From an uncultured Clostridium sp. (GTDB lineage Bacteria > Bacillota > Clostridia > Lachnospirales > Lachnospiraceae): DNA of 64,000 nucleotides. How positions within the stretch are numbered: the first letter of the stretch is position 1; each line of letters opens with the position of its first letter. The DNA lies in assembly GCA_946498245.1 (NCBI GenBank), contig CAMMNN010000011.1:22638-86637 (forward strand), in the 5' to 3' direction. Shown piece by piece: positions 42,778 through 52,070 of the stretch. Under the pieces are notes generated by a model that was not told the DNA's origin, searched no databases, and was given only the letters and a program-made list of their open reading frames with translations. Both the position numbers and the translations under genes were made by a program.

Positions 42778-42807
42778 TTGAAGGGTTCAAAGTCCCTGGG
42801 ATATAAT
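42778..42807 (+). promoter_or_regulatory. Promoter of the deamidase-like orphan gene
   Basis: TTGAAG (42778-42783), 18-base spacer, perfect TATAAT (42802-42807), about 52 bases ahead of the ATG at 42860. Confidence 0.65.
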
Positions 42808-42859
42808 CCAAGTGTTTCCTAAGATGATTTTGGATTTGGAACTCCAGGGGGATAAAAAT

Positions 42860-43822
42860 ATGGAAGTACGGGAGCAGCAGACAAGGAACAGGGGGAGAGC
42901 TCAGAGTGCCAGGACGCCGGACGTAGGAAATTCTGCCAGGTTAATGATGATGGAACAGGAAAAGGGACATGGGAAAAGAAACCCCTCTCCTACGATACAA
43001 ATGGTTCGGTTTGGGGACGACTTTGGCTACCACTATAGAAGTATCAGCCCCGAACAGCATCTTTCAGGCATGCACCCAAATATATGGCGCAATTTATCAA
43101 ACGCCAATGGCTACCACCTTGGCTGGGGCTCTATTATGAGCTTTACCAGCGGCGGCGGCAATTTTACATTTCAAAACGGCATATCGCCGGCAGGTCCCAT
43201 TGTCGGCGGTGGAATACAGGGGGATCAGATTGTTACAAGAGGGGTAAGCAGTTGTACGATTATCGCTGTAAGCCTAAATAATCAACATGTCATGGCTCAT
43301 CTGGACGCCCATGATTTGACGCCGGCAAACTTGGTCTTTATAACGACTCAGGTTCCGCCGGGTCCATTGGCTGCCGGCCAGCCGGAGATTTTTATCAGTC
43401 TTCATAATCTGCCAGGTTCCCGGCCGGCTCATTTTGCCAGGGAATTAATTGAGATGTACTATCCGGGAATCCCTCATGCCGCTGGCCCACCGGCAGCAGG
43501 GGCCAACTTACAGAATTATCTTACCAACGGAGTTCCGGCTGGCCATCATATTCGGTTTATCGATCGTACTGTAAACGGGAACGATATGTTTACCCACCCG
43601 GAAATTGGCATGGCCATTAATGCGGCAGGGCAGACAGAGATTTTCGGCAGGCTGCGCGGGGCTGCTCCTTCTCCTGGAAGAAATCATATTTCCATTTCAG
43701 AATCCCGTTTTAGGGAATCGGCGACAGCGCCTCAGGCGCAGTTTGACGATTTAGGAAGAATAGGCCGGCATAGACAGGCTCTGGCCGAGCGCTACAGGCG
43801 CATTTATAACTTTTTTCATTGA
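42860..43822 (+). CDS. Orphan protein with a possible CNF/CheD-type deamidase motif
   Basis: 320 residues from ATG 42860 (AGGGGG 8 bases upstream; a longer GTG frame from 42812 overlaps the promoter). No family recognised with certainty. The first 50 residues are basic and disordered (RNRGRAQSARTPDVG) and lead into IQMVRFGDDFGYHYRSI. The centre reads TRGVSSCTIIAVSLNNQHVM-AHLDAHD: a strand-end cysteine (C132) and a histidine 15 residues on (H147). CNF1 has C866 and H881 with the same spacing after an SGC-type turn. Glycine/proline-rich loops follow. There is no signal peptide. It has its own promoter and terminator. Toxin or cargo function is inference only. Confidence 0.45.
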   Translation: MEVREQQTRNRGRAQSARTPDVGNSARLMMMEQEKGHGKRNPSPTIQMVRFGDDFGYHYRSISPEQHLSGMHPNIWRNLSNANGYHLGWGSIMSFTSGGGNFTFQNGISPAGPIVGGGIQGDQIVTRGVSSCTIIAVSLNNQHVMAHLDAHDLTPANLVFITTQVPPGPLAAGQPEIFISLHNLPGSRPAHFARELIEMYYPGIPHAAGPPAAGANLQNYLTNGVPAGHHIRFIDRTVNGNDMFTHPEIGMAINAAGQTEIFGRLRGAAPSPGRNHISISESRFRESATAPQAQFDDLGRIGRHRQALAERYRRIYNFFH

Positions 43823-43845
43823 TAAAAAGCGCACATACATAAACA

Positions 43846-43905
43846 TAAGCCCCCTGGCATACAAGGCGGATTGCTTTTACCGTCTTGCTGCCAGGGGGCT
43901 TATTA
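43846..43905. terminator. Bidirectional intrinsic terminator between the orphan gene and hpf
   Basis: Stem AAGCCCCCTGGC with GCCAGGGGGCTT around a second GGCGG/CCGTC-type inner hairpin; TTATTATA follows. Confidence 0.8.
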
Positions 43906-43933
43906 TATGGAATACATATTTAAAATCCGTAAT

Positions 43934-43965
43934 AGTTCAGCCATATCGGGCGTCCGCCCTATAGC
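43934..43965. repeat. Short copy of the AGTTCAGCC palindromic repeat
   Basis: AGTTCAGCCATATC joined directly to GGGCGTCCGCCCTATAGCC; these are the two ends of the 100-base element at 63504-63605, so this copy looks internally deleted. GGGCG/CGCCC forms a hairpin. It lies between hpf and its convergent neighbour. Confidence 0.7.
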
Positions 43966-43973
43966 CGCATAGG

Positions 43974-44504
43974 TCAAAACTCCGGTTCAATGAGGCCGTA
44001 GGTGTTTCCTTTCCTCTTGTAAACCACATTGACTTCGTCGGTCTCGGCATTGAGAAATACGTAGAAATTATGGCCTAACAGTTCCATCTGGAAGCAGGCT
44101 TCCTCTGGATCCATGGGTTTCATGCCGAAACGTTTCGTTTTCACGATCCGGATTTCATCTTCAGTCCCGCTGTGCTCTTCTTCCAAAAACTGAGGCGTGA
44201 AAGCGGCGGCGGCCTGTTTGCGGTCAATTAATTTATTTTTATATTTTTTAAGCTGGCGTTCAATAACCTCCTCCACCAAATCAATGGATACATACATATC
44301 GCTGCTGGATTCCTCCGCCCGAAGGATTGTCCCTTTCACCGGGATGGTGACTTCAATATTCTGGCGTTCCTTTTGGACGCTCATGGTAACCGTAACCTCC
44401 GTATCAGGATTAAAGTAGCGATCCAGCTTTCCGATTTTTTCTTCCACCGCACTTCTTAATCCGGGAGTAACCTCAAGATTTCTTCCTGTAATAGTAAAAC
44501 GCAT
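43974..44504 (-). CDS. hpf: Ribosome hibernation promoting factor, long form
   Basis: 176 residues. N-terminal S30AE domain (MRFTITGRNLEVTPGLRSAV, DRYFNPDTEVTVTM) that blocks the 30S decoding site, a basic linker, and the C-terminal dimerisation domain (VKTKRFGMKPMDPEEACFQM, NAETDEVNVVYKRKGNTYGL) found only in the long form that makes 100S ribosomes. A Spo0A-box-like TTGTCGAAA within an ATTGT/ACAAT inverted repeat lies about 75 bases upstream (44579-44590), suggesting growth-phase control. Confidence 0.93.
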   Translation of the reverse strand: MRFTITGRNLEVTPGLRSAVEEKIGKLDRYFNPDTEVTVTMSVQKERQNIEVTIPVKGTILRAEESSSDMYVSIDLVEEVIERQLKKYKNKLIDRKQAAAAFTPQFLEEEHSGTEDEIRIVKTKRFGMKPMDPEEACFQMELLGHNFYVFLNAETDEVNVVYKRKGNTYGLIEPEF

Positions 44505-45098
44505 ACTGATCAGCTCCTTTTCTTGGGATAGTTTCAGTATACCATGTTAAGAGGGAAAATTCAATAAAAGAGGCGAAATTGTCGAAACAATTTCTGTGAA
44601 AAAATGATAAATTTTCTTTTCAAAAAATGAACAAAACTATTGAAAAACTATTTTGGGGCACTTTGGAAAGTCAAGGGGATTTTACGAAAATAGTGTCATT
44701 TTTTGTAAGTTTGTGACAAATCCATAAAAATCCAGGGGATTTTGTTTTTTTACAGGAACAGACAAGAAATGCGGAAAAGATTGTGGATAATGTGGATAAC
44801 TTGGTGTATAAGTTGGTTTTGCCGGAAAAATGGAGAACGGAATGGTGGATATTTGGGAAAAGGATGTGCACAAAAAAATGTGGACAATGTGGATAAGTAA
44901 AAATCCGAACATATATTTTGTGCACTTTGTCTGGTTGACCATAATTTCCCTTTTTTCGACCTCTTGAAAAGACCCGGAAGAAAGGGAATGTTAATTTTTT
45001 ATGAACCCGTTGAATAAAAGCCGGGTTGGTGATACAATAAATAAGATTGTACCTATATATCTGTAAAGAAAGTATCAGAAGATTTAGGAGATTGGAAC
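44505..45098 (+). promoter_or_regulatory. AT-rich gap with four DnaA boxes and the secA promoter
   Basis: About 590 bases without a convincing gene. Two head-to-tail pairs of DnaA boxes (TGTGGATAA = TTATCCACA complement) stand out: 44782-44790 with 44791-44799, both perfect, and 44879-44887 (TGTGGACAA, one mismatch) with 44888-44896 (perfect). Left of them the sequence is very AT-rich. A sigma-A promoter TTGAAT (45010-45015), 17 bases, TACAAT (45033-45038) should drive secA. dnaA itself is not nearby. Confidence 0.7.
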
Positions 45099-47675
45099 AT
45101 GAATTTATTCGAGAAGATATTCGGAACCCACAGCGAGAGGGAGCTGAAACTGATTTACCCTATTGTGGATAAAATTGAAAAGCTGAAACCAGAGATGGTA
45201 AAGCTGTCCGATGAGGAGCTGCGGGACAAGACCCGGATTTTTAAAGAACGCCTTGCTAATGGGGAAACTCTGGACAGCCTTCTTCCGGAGGCCTTTGCCG
45301 TTGTAAGGGAGGCCGCAAGAAGAACGCTGAATATGGAACATTTCCCGGTACAGCTAATCGGAGGCATTGTTCTTCACCAGGGCCGAATCGCGGAAATGCG
45401 TACCGGCGAAGGTAAGACTCTGGTATCTACCTGTCCGGCTTATTTAAACGCTCTGGCAGGAAAGGGCGTTCAGATCGTTACGGTCAACGACTATCTTGCA
45501 AAGCGTGACGCTGAGTGGATGGGACAGGTTCATAGATTTTTGGGCCTGACTGTAGGCGTGGTGTTAAACTCTATGACCACAGAAGAGAGAAAAGAAGCAT
45601 ACGCCTGCGATATTACCTATGTAACCAACAATGAACTGGGCTTTGATTATCTGAGAGATAATATGGCCATTTATAAAGAAAAGATGGTTCTGAGGGATCT
45701 GGACTTCTGCATCATCGACGAGGTGGACTCTGTGTTAATCGACGAAGCCAGAACGCCGTTGATTATTTCCGGCCAAAGCGGAAAATCCACAAAGCTATAC
45801 GAGGTCTGTGACATTTTGGCCCGCCAGTTAGTACGGGGCGAGGCTTCTGGCGAGTTCTCTAAGATGAACGCTTTGATGGGTGAAGAGATTGAGGAAACAG
45901 GCGACTTTATTGTCAATGAAAAGGATAAAGTTGTCAACCTGACAGAAGAGGGCGTAAAGAAGGTGGAAAATTTCTTCCACATTGAAAACCTGGCGGATCC
46001 GGAGAACCTGGAAATTCAGCACAACATTATCCTGGCTTTGAGGGCCAATAACCTGATGCACAGGGATAAGGATTACGTTGTAAAAGACGACGAGGTTCTT
46101 ATTGTAGACGAGTTTACGGGACGTATTATGCCGGGACGCCGGTATTCTGACGGTCTTCATCAGGCAATTGAGGCAAAGGAGCACGTAAATGTGCGCCGGG
46201 AAAGCCGGACTCTGGCCACCATTACGTTCCAGAACTTCTTTAATAAATATAACAAGAAAGCCGGTATGACCGGTACGGCTCTGACGGAGGAGAAGGAGTT
46301 TCGGAATATTTACTCCATGGACGTAATCGCGATCCCCACCAATAAGCCGGTACAGCGTGTGGATAAAGAAGACGCCGTATACAAGACCAAAAAGGAAAAG
46401 TTCCACGCCGTAGTAGAGGAGATTGCAAAGGCTCATGAGAAAGGCCAGCCTGTTTTAGTAGGTACTATTACCATTGAAACATCGGAAATGCTTTCCGGTA
46501 TGTTAAAGAGGCGGGGGATTCCTCACAAAGTCCTCAATGCTAAATTCCATGAGCTGGAAGCAGAAATCGTAGCGGACGCCGGTATTCACGGAGCTGTTAC
46601 CATTGCCACCAATATGGCCGGCCGTGGTACAGATATTAAGCTGGACGAGGCGGCAAGAGAAGCGGGCGGTCTGAAGGTTATTGGTACGGAGCGCCATGAG
46701 TCACGCCGTATTGACAATCAGTTAAGAGGCCGTTCCGGACGTCAGGGAGATCCGGGCGAATCCAGGTTCTACCTGTCTTTGGAAGACGATTTGATGCGCC
46801 TTTTCGGCTCCGAGCGTTTAATGAAGATGTTTGAGGCTATCGGTGTTCCGGAAAATGAACAGATTGAACACAAAATGCTTTCCAATGCCATTGAGAAAGC
46901 CCAGATGAAGATCGAAACCAATAACTTCGGTATTCGCGAAAACCTGTTAAAATATGATGAAGTAAACAACGAACAGAGAGAGATCATCTATGCAGAACGC
47001 CGCAAGGTATTGGACGGCGACAACATGAGAGATGTAATCCTGCGGATGGTAACGGATATTGTAGAAAACGCCGTGGATATGGCTATTTCCGACGAAATGA
47101 GTCCTGCCTCCTGGGATCTGGGCGAATTAAACAGCCTTCTTCTGCCAGTGGTTCCCATTGCTCCCATTGCCCTCAGCGATGAAAAGAGAAATGGCATGAA
47201 GAAGAATGAGCTGAAGCATATGCTCAAAGAAGCGGCTATTAAGCTGTATGAAGAGAAAGAGGCTCAGTTCCCCCAGGCGGAGCAGATGCGGGAGATTGAA
47301 AGAGTCGTTCTCTTAAAAGTAATTGACAACAAGTGGATGGCCCATATCGACGACATGGATCAGTTAAGAGAGGGTATTGGCCTCCAGGCTTACGGTCAGA
47401 GAGATCCGGTAGTGGAATATAAGGTAAACGCCTACGAGATGTTTGACGCTATGACCGCCGCTATTCGGGAAGATACCGTAAGGATCTTGATGCACATCAG
47501 AGTAGAACAGAAGATCGAGAGAGAGCCGGCGGCTAAAGTGACGGGAACCAACCGGGACGAGACTGTGGCCAACGCTCCCAAACGCAGAGCGGCGCAGAAG
47601 ATTTATCCTAACGATCCTTGTCCCTGCGGCTCCGGAAAGAAATACAAGCAGTGCTGCGGCAGAAAGCCGGTATAG
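45099..47675 (+). CDS. secA: Preprotein translocase ATPase SecA
   Basis: 858 residues, all SecA parts in order: NBD1 with Walker [10 protein letters not shown] (101-109) and Walker [17 protein letters not shown]; preprotein-crosslinking domain; NBD2 with [12 protein letters not shown] and [13 protein letters not shown]; helical scaffold; C-terminal zinc-binding SEC-C motif [13 protein letters not shown]. Drives export through SecYEG. secA followed by prfB is common in Firmicutes. Confidence 0.97.
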   Translation: MNLFEKIFGTHSERELKLIYPIVDKIEKLKPEMVKLSDEELRDKTRIFKERLANGETLDSLLPEAFAVVREAARRTLNMEHFPVQLIGGIVLHQGRIAEMRTGEGKTLVSTCPAYLNALAGKGVQIVTVNDYLAKRDAEWMGQVHRFLGLTVGVVLNSMTTEERKEAYACDITYVTNNELGFDYLRDNMAIYKEKMVLRDLDFCIIDEVDSVLIDEARTPLIISGQSGKSTKLYEVCDILARQLVRGEASGEFSKMNALMGEEIEETGDFIVNEKDKVVNLTEEGVKKVENFFHIENLADPENLEIQHNIILALRANNLMHRDKDYVVKDDEVLIVDEFTGRIMPGRRYSDGLHQAIEAKEHVNVRRESRTLATITFQNFFNKYNKKAGMTGTALTEEKEFRNIYSMDVIAIPTNKPVQRVDKEDAVYKTKKEKFHAVVEEIAKAHEKGQPVLVGTITIETSEMLSGMLKRRGIPHKVLNAKFHELEAEIVADAGIHGAVTIATNMAGRGTDIKLDEAAREAGGLKVIGTERHESRRIDNQLRGRSGRQGDPGESRFYLSLEDDLMRLFGSERLMKMFEAIGVPENEQIEHKMLSNAIEKAQMKIETNNFGIRENLLKYDEVNNEQREIIYAERRKVLDGDNMRDVILRMVTDIVENAVDMAISDEMSPASWDLGELNSLLLPVVPIAPIALSDEKRNGMKKNELKHMLKEAAIKLYEEKEAQFPQAEQMREIERVVLLKVIDNKWMAHIDDMDQLREGIGLQAYGQRDPVVEYKVNAYEMFDAMTAAIREDTVRILMHIRVEQKIEREPAAKVTGTNRDETVANAPKRRAAQKIYPNDPCPCGSGKKYKQCCGRKPV

Positions 47676-47725
47676 CGTTCAGCCGGTTGGGAAAGAAGCA
47701 TTAAAAAAGAAAGAGGGTGAAGCTT

Positions 47726-48863
47726 GTGGTAGAATTGGATCAGTTTAAGTACACACTGTCCACCTTTAAGAAACCATTAGTGGAAGTGAGGGATTCACTT
47801 TAACTTAGATGCTAAGTTAAGGAAAATCGACGAATTAGATAAAAGTATGGAGGAACCCAGCTTCTGGGAAGATGCGGAGCGTTCCACCAAGATTGTAAAG
47901 GAAGCCAAAAACTTAAAAGACACCGTGGAAGGCTACAAACATTTGGAAGACCTTTACGAAGAAATTGAATTGATGATTGAAATGGGCTATGAGGAGAACG
48001 ATCCGGAGGTGATTCCGGAAATCCAGGAGATGATGGACGAGTTCTCCGAAAAGCTGGAAACCATGCGCTTGTCGACGCTCCTGACAGGGGAATACGACAA
48101 GTGCAACGCCATTCTCCGCCTGAATGCAGGAGCCGGAGGAACGGAGTCCTGCGACTGGTGCAGTATGCTGTACCGAATGTACTGCCGTTGGGCGGAGGCC
48201 AGGGGCTTTGCTCTGGAGGTTTTGGATTATCTGGACGGAGACGAGGCGGGAATTAAGTCCGTAACGGTTCAGATTAATGGTGAGAATGCCTTTGGCTATC
48301 TCAAATCCGAGAGAGGGGTCCACCGTCTGGTAAGGATTTCTCCCTTTAACGCTGCCGGCAAACGCCAGACCTCTTTCGTATCCTGCGATGTAATGCCGGA
48401 TATAGAGGAAGATTTGGACGTGGAAATCAATCAGGACGATCTGCGGATCGACACCTACCGTTCCAGTGGCGCCGGCGGTCAGCACATTAACAAGACGTCA
48501 TCGGCTATCCGGATTACCCATATTCCAACGGGAATTGTAGTACAGTGCCAGAACGAGCGCTCTCAGTTCCAGAATAAGGATAAGGCCATGCAGATGTTAA
48601 AGGCAAAGCTGTATATGCTGAAACAGCAGGAAAATGCAGAAAAGCTTTCGGACATTCGCGGGGAAGTAAAGGAAATCGGCTGGGGCAATCAGATTCGCTC
48701 CTACGTCCTTCAGCCCTATACCATGGTGAAGGATCACAGAACCGGAGAAGAGATCGGCAATGCAGACAGCGTTTTAAACGGCAATCTGGATCCCTTTATC
48801 AGCGCCTACCTCAAATGGCTGAGTTTGGGGTGCCCCGATAAGCACGCCCAGGGAGCGGATTGA
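47726..48863 (+). CDS. prfB: Peptide chain release factor 2, programmed +1 frameshift
   Basis: Frame 0 runs from GTG 47726 for 25 codons to TAA 47801-47803; shifting +1 at CTT TAA C continues through NLDAKLRKIDELDK into the long frame to 48863, giving about 378 residues. The codon run AGG GAT TCA CTT TAA C matches the prfB shift site (Shine-Dalgarno-like AGG four codons before the stop). The stop is UAA, where UGA is the rule; RF2 reads both. SPF (RISPFNAAG) is the RF2 tripeptide; GAGGQHINKT is the catalytic GGQ loop. Not a pseudogene. Confidence 0.93.
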
Positions 48864-48885
48864 GAAAAATAAGAAGAATATGCAG

Positions 48886-48936
48886 CAGGCAGAGAAGCGT
48901 CCGCCTTTCATGGACGAACCTCTGCCTGTTTTCTTT
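48886..48936 (+). terminator. Intrinsic terminator after prfB
   Basis: CAGGCAGAG (48886-48894) with CTCTGCCTG (48920-48928), inner CGTCC/GGACG, then TTTTCTTT. Confidence 0.85.
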
Positions 48937-48985
48937 GCAGCAGTATTTTTGAAAGAGAGACAGCGGCCTTTTCCGCGAAAATTGG

Positions 48986-49014
48986 TTGCATAGTTAAAAC
49001 AAATGTGATAATAT
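48986..49014 (+). promoter_or_regulatory. Promoter of the ACT-hom-lysC block
   Basis: TTGCAT (48986-48991), 17-base spacer, TAATAT (49009-49014). No T-box or lysine riboswitch seen downstream. Confidence 0.65.
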
Positions 49015-49073
49015 CTTCTTCATGAGCACAAATGTATTTTTGACACGGACATACGCGAGAGAAAGGGAAGGCC

Positions 49074-49517
49074 ATGGAAGAACAGAATAAATATTTCGTG
49101 TTAAAACAGCGGGCAGTTCCGGAGGTACTCCTGAAAGTGGTAGAAGCGAAACGGCTTTTGGACTCAGAACGCTCTATCACTGTTCAGGAAGCGACTGACC
49201 GGGTGGGGATCAGCAGAAGCTCTTTTTATAAGTATAAAGACGATATTTTTCCTTTTTATGACAACGCAAAGGGCAAAACCATTACCCTGGTGGTTCAAAT
49301 GGACGACCGGCAGGGGCTTTTGTCGGACTTGCTCCACACGGTAGCAGTGTATAAAGCCAATATTCTGACCATACACCAGAGTATTCCGGTAAACGGTATT
49401 GCGACTTTGACCCTGAGCGTTGAGGTAAAGAGCCATACGGGAAATATTTCCAGCATGATTGAAGAGATGGAAGCCATGGAGGGCATCCGTTACGTAAAAA
49501 TACTGGCGCGAGAATAG
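49074..49517 (+). CDS. ACT domain-containing protein (PheB-like)
   Basis: 147 residues. A winged-helix-like N-terminus (LKVVEAKRLLDSERSITVQE, RVGISRSSFYKYKDDIFPF) precedes an ACT domain (LVVQMDDRQGLLSDLLHTVA, ILTIHQSIPVNGIATLTL). This UPF0735 type lies directly ahead of homoserine dehydrogenase in many Firmicutes. ACT domains sense amino acids, so it may monitor threonine or another product of the pathway; whether it binds DNA is unknown. Confidence 0.85.
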   Translation: MEEQNKYFVLKQRAVPEVLLKVVEAKRLLDSERSITVQEATDRVGISRSSFYKYKDDIFPFYDNAKGKTITLVVQMDDRQGLLSDLLHTVAVYKANILTIHQSIPVNGIATLTLSVEVKSHTGNISSMIEEMEAMEGIRYVKILARE

Positions 49518-49536
49518 ATTCTAGGAGGAGCATAAA

Positions 49537-50787
49537 ATGGATGCAGCACAGAAAAAAACAGAAACTTTAGACACAGCGGTGATGGGGTACGGCACCATCG
49601 GATCCGGTGTGGCGGAGATTCTGGAGAGAAACCGGCAGGAGATTATGAAAAAAACCGGGAAAGAGCTTCGGTTAAAATACGTTTTGGATCTGAGAGACTT
49701 TCCGGGAAGTCCGGTGGAGAAAAAAGTAGTCCATGATTTGGATATAATCCTTAGGGATGATGATGTAAAGATTGTGGTAGAAACCATGGGCGGCGTCCAT
49801 CCGGCCTATGAGTTTGTAAAGGCCTGCCTTCTGGCCGGCAAACACGTAGCCACTTCCAATAAAGCTCTGGTGGCGGCCTGCGGTACAGAGCTCCTTGAAA
49901 TTGCCAGAGAGAAGCAGGTAAACTTTCTGTTTGAAGCCAGTACCGGCGGCGGGATTCCTATTATCCGGACCCTGTACCGCTGCCTGCCGGGAGAGGAGAT
50001 CCAGGAGATCACCGGTATTTTAAATGGAACCACCAACTATATTCTTACGAAAATGGACCGTTTTGGAGAAACCTTTGAAACGGCTTTAAAAGAGGCCCAG
50101 GATCTGGGCTATGCCGAAAGAAACCCGGAGGCGGATGTGGAGGGCCACGATACCTGCCGCAAACTGGCCATTTTAACGGCTATGGCTACAGGGAAAGAGA
50201 CGGATTACCAGGAAATCCGTACAGAAGGAATTACGGAAATTACGGATATTGACTTTAAATATGCGGAAAAGCTGGGAAAATCCATAAAGCTGCTGGGTTC
50301 CGTCCGTATTGAAAAAGAAAAGGTTTCCGCTTTTGTAGCCCCGGTTATGATCGGTCCGGAAAATCCTCTGTTCTCTGTAAATGACGTTTACAATGGAATT
50401 ATGGTAAAGGGAAATATGCTGGGAGTTTCCATGTTTTTCGGAAGCGGCGCCGGAAAGCTTCCTACGGCCAGCGCCGTAGTGGCGGACATGATTGAAGCCG
50501 CCCAATTCTGCAATGAAAATATTCCCCTGGGCTGGACAAAGGAGAAGCAGGACATTGCAGCCTTTGAGGAAACCGTCTTTTCTTATTTTGTACGGATCGC
50601 CGGAGAGGATATGCAGACGGCTATAGAGGTAATGGGGGCGGAGGAAACTGTCCGCCTGGACAATCTGTCTGAATTTGCTCTTTTAACAGGCCCCATGACG
50701 GAAAGAGAGTTTAACCGGAGAAAAGAGGGGCTTTTAAAGAAGCCTGGAATGGACGGCGCTGTGATTCAGGCAATACGGGCGGAATAA
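49537..50787 (+). CDS. hom: Homoserine dehydrogenase
   Basis: 416 residues. NAD(P)-binding GYGTIGSGVAEIL (17-29), the ETMGGVHPAYEFVKACLLAGK motif, NKALVAACG, and the substrate domain with GILNGTTNYILTKM and PEADVEGHDTCRKL (conserved catalytic Lys/Asp region). A C-terminal ACT domain is present (about 345-416; YFVRIAGEDM). Reduces aspartate semialdehyde to homoserine for threonine and methionine. 20 bases after the ACT gene. Confidence 0.95.
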   Translation: MDAAQKKTETLDTAVMGYGTIGSGVAEILERNRQEIMKKTGKELRLKYVLDLRDFPGSPVEKKVVHDLDIILRDDDVKIVVETMGGVHPAYEFVKACLLAGKHVATSNKALVAACGTELLEIAREKQVNFLFEASTGGGIPIIRTLYRCLPGEEIQEITGILNGTTNYILTKMDRFGETFETALKEAQDLGYAERNPEADVEGHDTCRKLAILTAMATGKETDYQEIRTEGITEITDIDFKYAEKLGKSIKLLGSVRIEKEKVSAFVAPVMIGPENPLFSVNDVYNGIMVKGNMLGVSMFFGSGAGKLPTASAVVADMIEAAQFCNENIPLGWTKEKQDIAAFEETVFSYFVRIAGEDMQTAIEVMGAEETVRLDNLSEFALLTGPMTEREFNRRKEGLLKKPGMDGAVIQAIRAE

Positions 50788-50841
50788 GCCCCGCCGGACA
50801 GCAAAAGGCTGGTCCGGGAGGACGAAACACGGGAGGAAACC

Positions 50842-52050
50842 ATGTTAATAGTGAAGAAATTCGGCGGGAGTTCCGTCGCTGACAAAGAGAAGATACTGAA
50901 TGTAGCGAAACGCTGTGCAGAGGACTATGAGAAAGGCCATGACGTTGTGGTGGTTCTCTCCGCCATGGGAAAGACCACAGACGGGCTTTTAGCCAAGGCC
51001 CATGAAATAGATTTTAATCCGCCAAAGCGGGAACTGGATATGCTTTTGGTTACCGGAGAGCAGGTGTCCGTGGCACTTATGGCTATGGCAATGCATTCTC
51101 TGGGGATTCCGGCCATTTCCCTTAACGCGGCCCAGGTGGCTATGAGAACCACCAGCGCTTATACCAAAGCGAAACTGAAAAAAATCGAAACGGAACGGAT
51201 CCGCCATGAGCTGGACGGACGGAAAATCGTAATCGTTACGGGATTTCAGGGAATCAACCGGTATGACGATATGACTACCCTGGGAAGAGGAGGATCCGAC
51301 ACTACGGCAGTGGCAATTGCGGCGGCTCTCCATGCGGATCGGTGTGAGATCTACACTGATGTGGAAGGCGTTTATACGGCGGATCCCAGAATCGTGCCTA
51401 ACGCCAGAAAGCTTCCTGAGGTTTCCTACGATGAAATGCTGGAATTTGCTTCCTTAGGTGCAAAGGTTCTGCATAATCGTTCTGTGGAAATGGCCAAAAA
51501 GTACGGAGTAGAATTGGTGGTGCTTTCCAGCCTGACCAGGGCGGAGGGAACCATTGTAAAGGAGGAAACGAAAGTGGAGAGAATGTTGGTAAGCGGCGTG
51601 GCCGTGGATAAAAATACAGCCAGGGTTTCCGTATTGGGAGTGGAGGACAGACCTGGAATCGCTTTCCGGATTTTTAATATGCTGGCGAAAAACCAGATTA
51701 ACGTAGATATTATTATTCAGTCTGTAGGAAGGGAAGGAACCAAGGATATTTCCTTTACCGTTGCCAGAACGGATTTGGCGGAGACGCTGGATATTCTCAA
51801 TGAAAATATGGAGATGATGACAGCCAGCCGCATTACCTGCGATGAAACGGTGGCCAAGGTTTCCATTATCGGAGCCGGCATGGTCAGCAATCCCGGCGTA
51901 GCCGCGAAAATGTTTGAGGCCCTTTCCAATGGAAACGTAAATATTAAAATGATTGCCACATCAGAGATCCGAATTACTGTTCTCATTGACGAGGCCGACG
52001 CCAGCAGGGCCATGCGTCTGGTACACGACGCCTTTGATTTGGCGGAATAA
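50842..52050 (+). CDS. lysC: Aspartate kinase
   Basis: 402 residues. KKFGGSSVAD (start of the amino-acid kinase fold), TLGRGGSDTTAVAIA, CEIYTDVEGVYTADPRIVP, then two ACT domains (VSVLGVEDRPGIAFRIF; VSIIGAGMVSNPGVAAKMF). First step of the aspartate family pathway, likely lysine and/or threonine inhibited. Follows hom by 54 bases with AGGAGG-like sequence before ATG. Confidence 0.95.
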   Translation: MLIVKKFGGSSVADKEKILNVAKRCAEDYEKGHDVVVVLSAMGKTTDGLLAKAHEIDFNPPKRELDMLLVTGEQVSVALMAMAMHSLGIPAISLNAAQVAMRTTSAYTKAKLKKIETERIRHELDGRKIVIVTGFQGINRYDDMTTLGRGGSDTTAVAIAAALHADRCEIYTDVEGVYTADPRIVPNARKLPEVSYDEMLEFASLGAKVLHNRSVEMAKKYGVELVVLSSLTRAEGTIVKEETKVERMLVSGVAVDKNTARVSVLGVEDRPGIAFRIFNMLAKNQINVDIIIQSVGREGTKDISFTVARTDLAETLDILNENMEMMTASRITCDETVAKVSIIGAGMVSNPGVAAKMFEALSNGNVNIKMIATSEIRITVLIDEADASRAMRLVHDAFDLAE

Positions 52051-52070
52051 CAAAGGGGGAAGAAGGACCT

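Noticed and set aside
44600..44900. Replication origin
   Set aside because: DnaA boxes are clear, but dnaA, dnaN, rpmH or gidA are absent and the neighbours are hpf and secA; a DnaA-binding cluster is all that can be supported.
44671..44942. Two overlapping minus-strand frames of 84-86 codons in the hpf-secA gap
   Set aside because: Composition reflects AT-rich DNA and the repeated DnaA boxes; no ribosome binding site, no family.
47847..48863. prfB as an N-terminally truncated gene starting at ATG 47847
   Set aside because: The missing N-terminus is encoded upstream in another frame and joins through a recognisable +1 shift site.
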